Assembly (NCBI GenBank): GCA_016199025.1
Contig: JACQHM010000302.1
Span: 1-15,474 of the forward strand
Source of the DNA: Candidatus Methylomirabilota bacterium
GTDB taxonomy: Bacteria > Methylomirabilota > Methylomirabilia > Methylomirabilales > JACQHM01
Length of the DNA: 15,474 bases
Reading direction: 5' to 3'
Part shown: positions 14,523 through 15,474 of the stretch, piece by piece
Layout: each line of letters begins with the position of its first letter
How positions within the stretch are numbered: the first letter of the stretch is position 1
The notes under the pieces: generated by a model
What the model was told of the DNA's origin: nothing
Seen by the model: only the letters and a program-made list of their open reading frames with translations
Database searches by the model: none
Translations under genes and position numbers: made by a program

Positions 14523-14597
14523 CAAATTGCAGATTGTCGATTCTTGATTTTGGATTGAAAAAATCTGAAATCTCCAATCTCCAATCAACAATAGGCG
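14523..14597. repeat. AT-rich word repeat between murB and ftsQ (copy B)
   Basis: An AT-rich block composed of GATTGGAG/GATTT-type words. ATTGTCGATT (14533-14542) pairs with AATCAACAAT (14583-14592) at nine of ten positions, with further internal complementary words. It starts directly behind the murB stop codon (minus strand) and ends near the ftsQ ribosome binding site. Its border AAATTGCAGATTG corresponds to AAATTGCCGATTG of copy A near 7015-7027, in the same orientation. Confidence 0.75.
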
Positions 14598-15474
14598 TTA
14601 GTCCTCTCCCACCACCCGGACCTCCAGTTCCAGCGCAACCCCCGTCTCGGCCTTGACCTGCTCCTGGATGAGATGGATCAAGGCCAGGACATCCTTCGCC
14701 GTGGCCCGCCCGAGGTTCACGATGAAGTTTCCATGTTTCTCCGAGACCTGGGCGTCCCCGCCCCGGTGCCCCTTCAGGCCGACAGCCTCGACCAATTTCC
14801 CGGCATAGTCGCCGGGCGGGTTCTTGAAGACGGAGCCGCAGGAGCGGAACTCCACCGGCTGGGTCCTGTTCCGGTGGACGAGGTTCTGCGAAATCTTTCG
14901 CCGGATCTCTGGAGGATCCCCTTGGCGCAAGCCGAAAGTGGCCTCCACGATGACAGCCCCTTCGGGGAGGGAAAACCGGCGGTAGGAAAACTGGAGCGCA
15001 TCTTTCGCAAGGAACAGGTCTTGTCCCTGCTGATCGACGGCCCAGACCTTTGTGAGGTGATCGGCCACGGCCCCGCCAAAGGCCCCGGCGTTCCCCCGGA
15101 CGGCGCCCCCTACCGTCCCGGGTACTCCCGTCAGACATTCCAGGCCGGAAAGCCCGATCTTGCTTAAGAAGGCCAAAAGGCGGCTCACCCGAACGGCAGC
15201 CCCGGCCCGCACCACCTCCCCGTCCTGCGTGAGCCACCGGAAGTCATCCTGCAGGTTGATGACGACCCCTCGGATCCCACCGTCCTTGACCAGCGTATTA
15301 CTTCCCCCGCCGAGGACCATGCAGGGGAGCCCCTCTTCCTTCACGAGACGAAGGAGGGTCCTTAAGTCCTCCACGTCCCGGGGGAAGGCCATACCATCGG
15401 CCGGGCCGCCGATGGCCCAGGAGGTGTACCGGCTCATGGGCTCATCGTAGAGCACACGTCCCCTGATGAGCCCC
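14598..15474 (-). CDS. murB: UDP-N-acetylenolpyruvoylglucosamine reductase MurB (5' end beyond window)
   Basis: The frame stays open to the right edge, and the residues before the GTG at 15455 read GLIRGRV, continuous with LYDEPMSRYTSWAIGGPADG, the usual MurB N-terminal region. The true start is therefore outside the window. Visible motifs are VLGGGSNTLV (FAD binding), GLECLTGVPGTVGGAVRGNAGA, FSYRRFSL, and the catalytic GSVFKNP with AGKLVEAVGLKG. This short-type arrangement matches the type II MurB class. It is a cytoplasmic FAD enzyme that reduces UDP-GlcNAc-enolpyruvate to UDP-MurNAc with NADPH in peptidoglycan precursor synthesis. It opens the visible dcw run murB-ftsQ-ftsA-ftsZ; murC would be expected just outside, but this is not seen. 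Confidence 0.97.
   Translation of the reverse strand, partial: GLIRGRVLYDEPMSRYTSWAIGGPADGMAFPRDVEDLRTLLRLVKEEGLPCMVLGGGSNTLVKDGGIRGVVINLQDDFRWLTQDGEVVRAGAAVRVSRLLAFLSKIGLSGLECLTGVPGTVGGAVRGNAGAFGGAVADHLTKVWAVDQQGQDLFLAKDALQFSYRRFSLPEGAVIVEATFGLRQGDPPEIRRKISQNLVHRNRTQPVEFRSCGSVFKNPPGDYAGKLVEAVGLKGHRGGDAQVSEKHGNFIVNLGRATAKDVLALIHLIQEQVKAETGVALELEVRVVGED

Noticed and set aside
15453..15455. GTG at 15455 as the MurB start
   Set aside because: The frame continues upstream to the window edge with residues GLIRGRV typical of MurB, so the gene is cut by the window rather than starting here.

Overview
This is a GC-rich chromosomal segment from a bacterium. The right half is the end of a dcw (division and cell wall) cluster in the order murB-ftsQ-ftsA-ftsZ, followed by a radical-SAM-family gene and pgeF (yfiH). 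FtsZ has a canonical C-terminal tail and FtsA a membrane-targeting helix. A lineage such as Methylomirabilota/NC10 or Desulfobacterota would fit, but that is a guess from layout and composition, not a placement.

Layout. (1) 1-757, minus: the front part of a PAS-histidine kinase that runs off the left edge. Its PAS domain is AT-richer than the rest and lies between two near-identical copies of a linker repeat. (2) About 821-1217, plus: a decayed IS5-type transposase with an in-frame stop, a frameshift and a lost catalytic Asp. (3) 1411-4578, plus: four overlapping or abutting genes, namely an isocitrate-lyase/PEP-mutase family lyase, a short-chain dehydrogenase (SDR), a tRNA-guanine transglycosylase (Tgt) that has lost its middle, and a divergent relative of the queuosine-salvage glycosylase (Qng1/DUF2419) with a Cys-rich tail. 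(4) 4602-8878, minus: Zn-dependent alcohol dehydrogenase, SDR, 3-hydroxyacyl-CoA-dehydrogenase-type enzyme and a REC-GAF-GGDEF regulator. A good sigma70-like promoter lies at 9078-9106, and a 3 x 36 bp tandem repeat lies in the leader. (5) 9143-15474, minus: pgeF, a radical SAM/B12-type protein without its radical SAM cysteines, ftsZ, ftsA, ftsQ and murB (5' end outside the window).

How the genes fit together. The dcw block makes the peptidoglycan precursor enzyme MurB and the core divisome proteins FtsQ, FtsA and FtsZ. Between it and the left edge are two converging redox/lyase gene sets that look catabolic (hydroxy acids, sugar acids or similar). The plus-strand set also carries a Tgt-like and a Qng1-like protein, which together would make sense for queuine salvage (base release, then tRNA insertion), except that the Tgt copy lacks most of its barrel.

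The most notable points are: two independent proteins (Tgt-like and radical-SAM-like) that keep both ends of their families but lack the catalytic middle; the Tgt/Qng1-like pair in an operon with a lyase and an SDR; a repeat family placed directly behind stop codons at 7015-7086 and 14523-14597; and the triple repeat in the ADH leader. All family assignments come from motif recognition by eye, with no database search.
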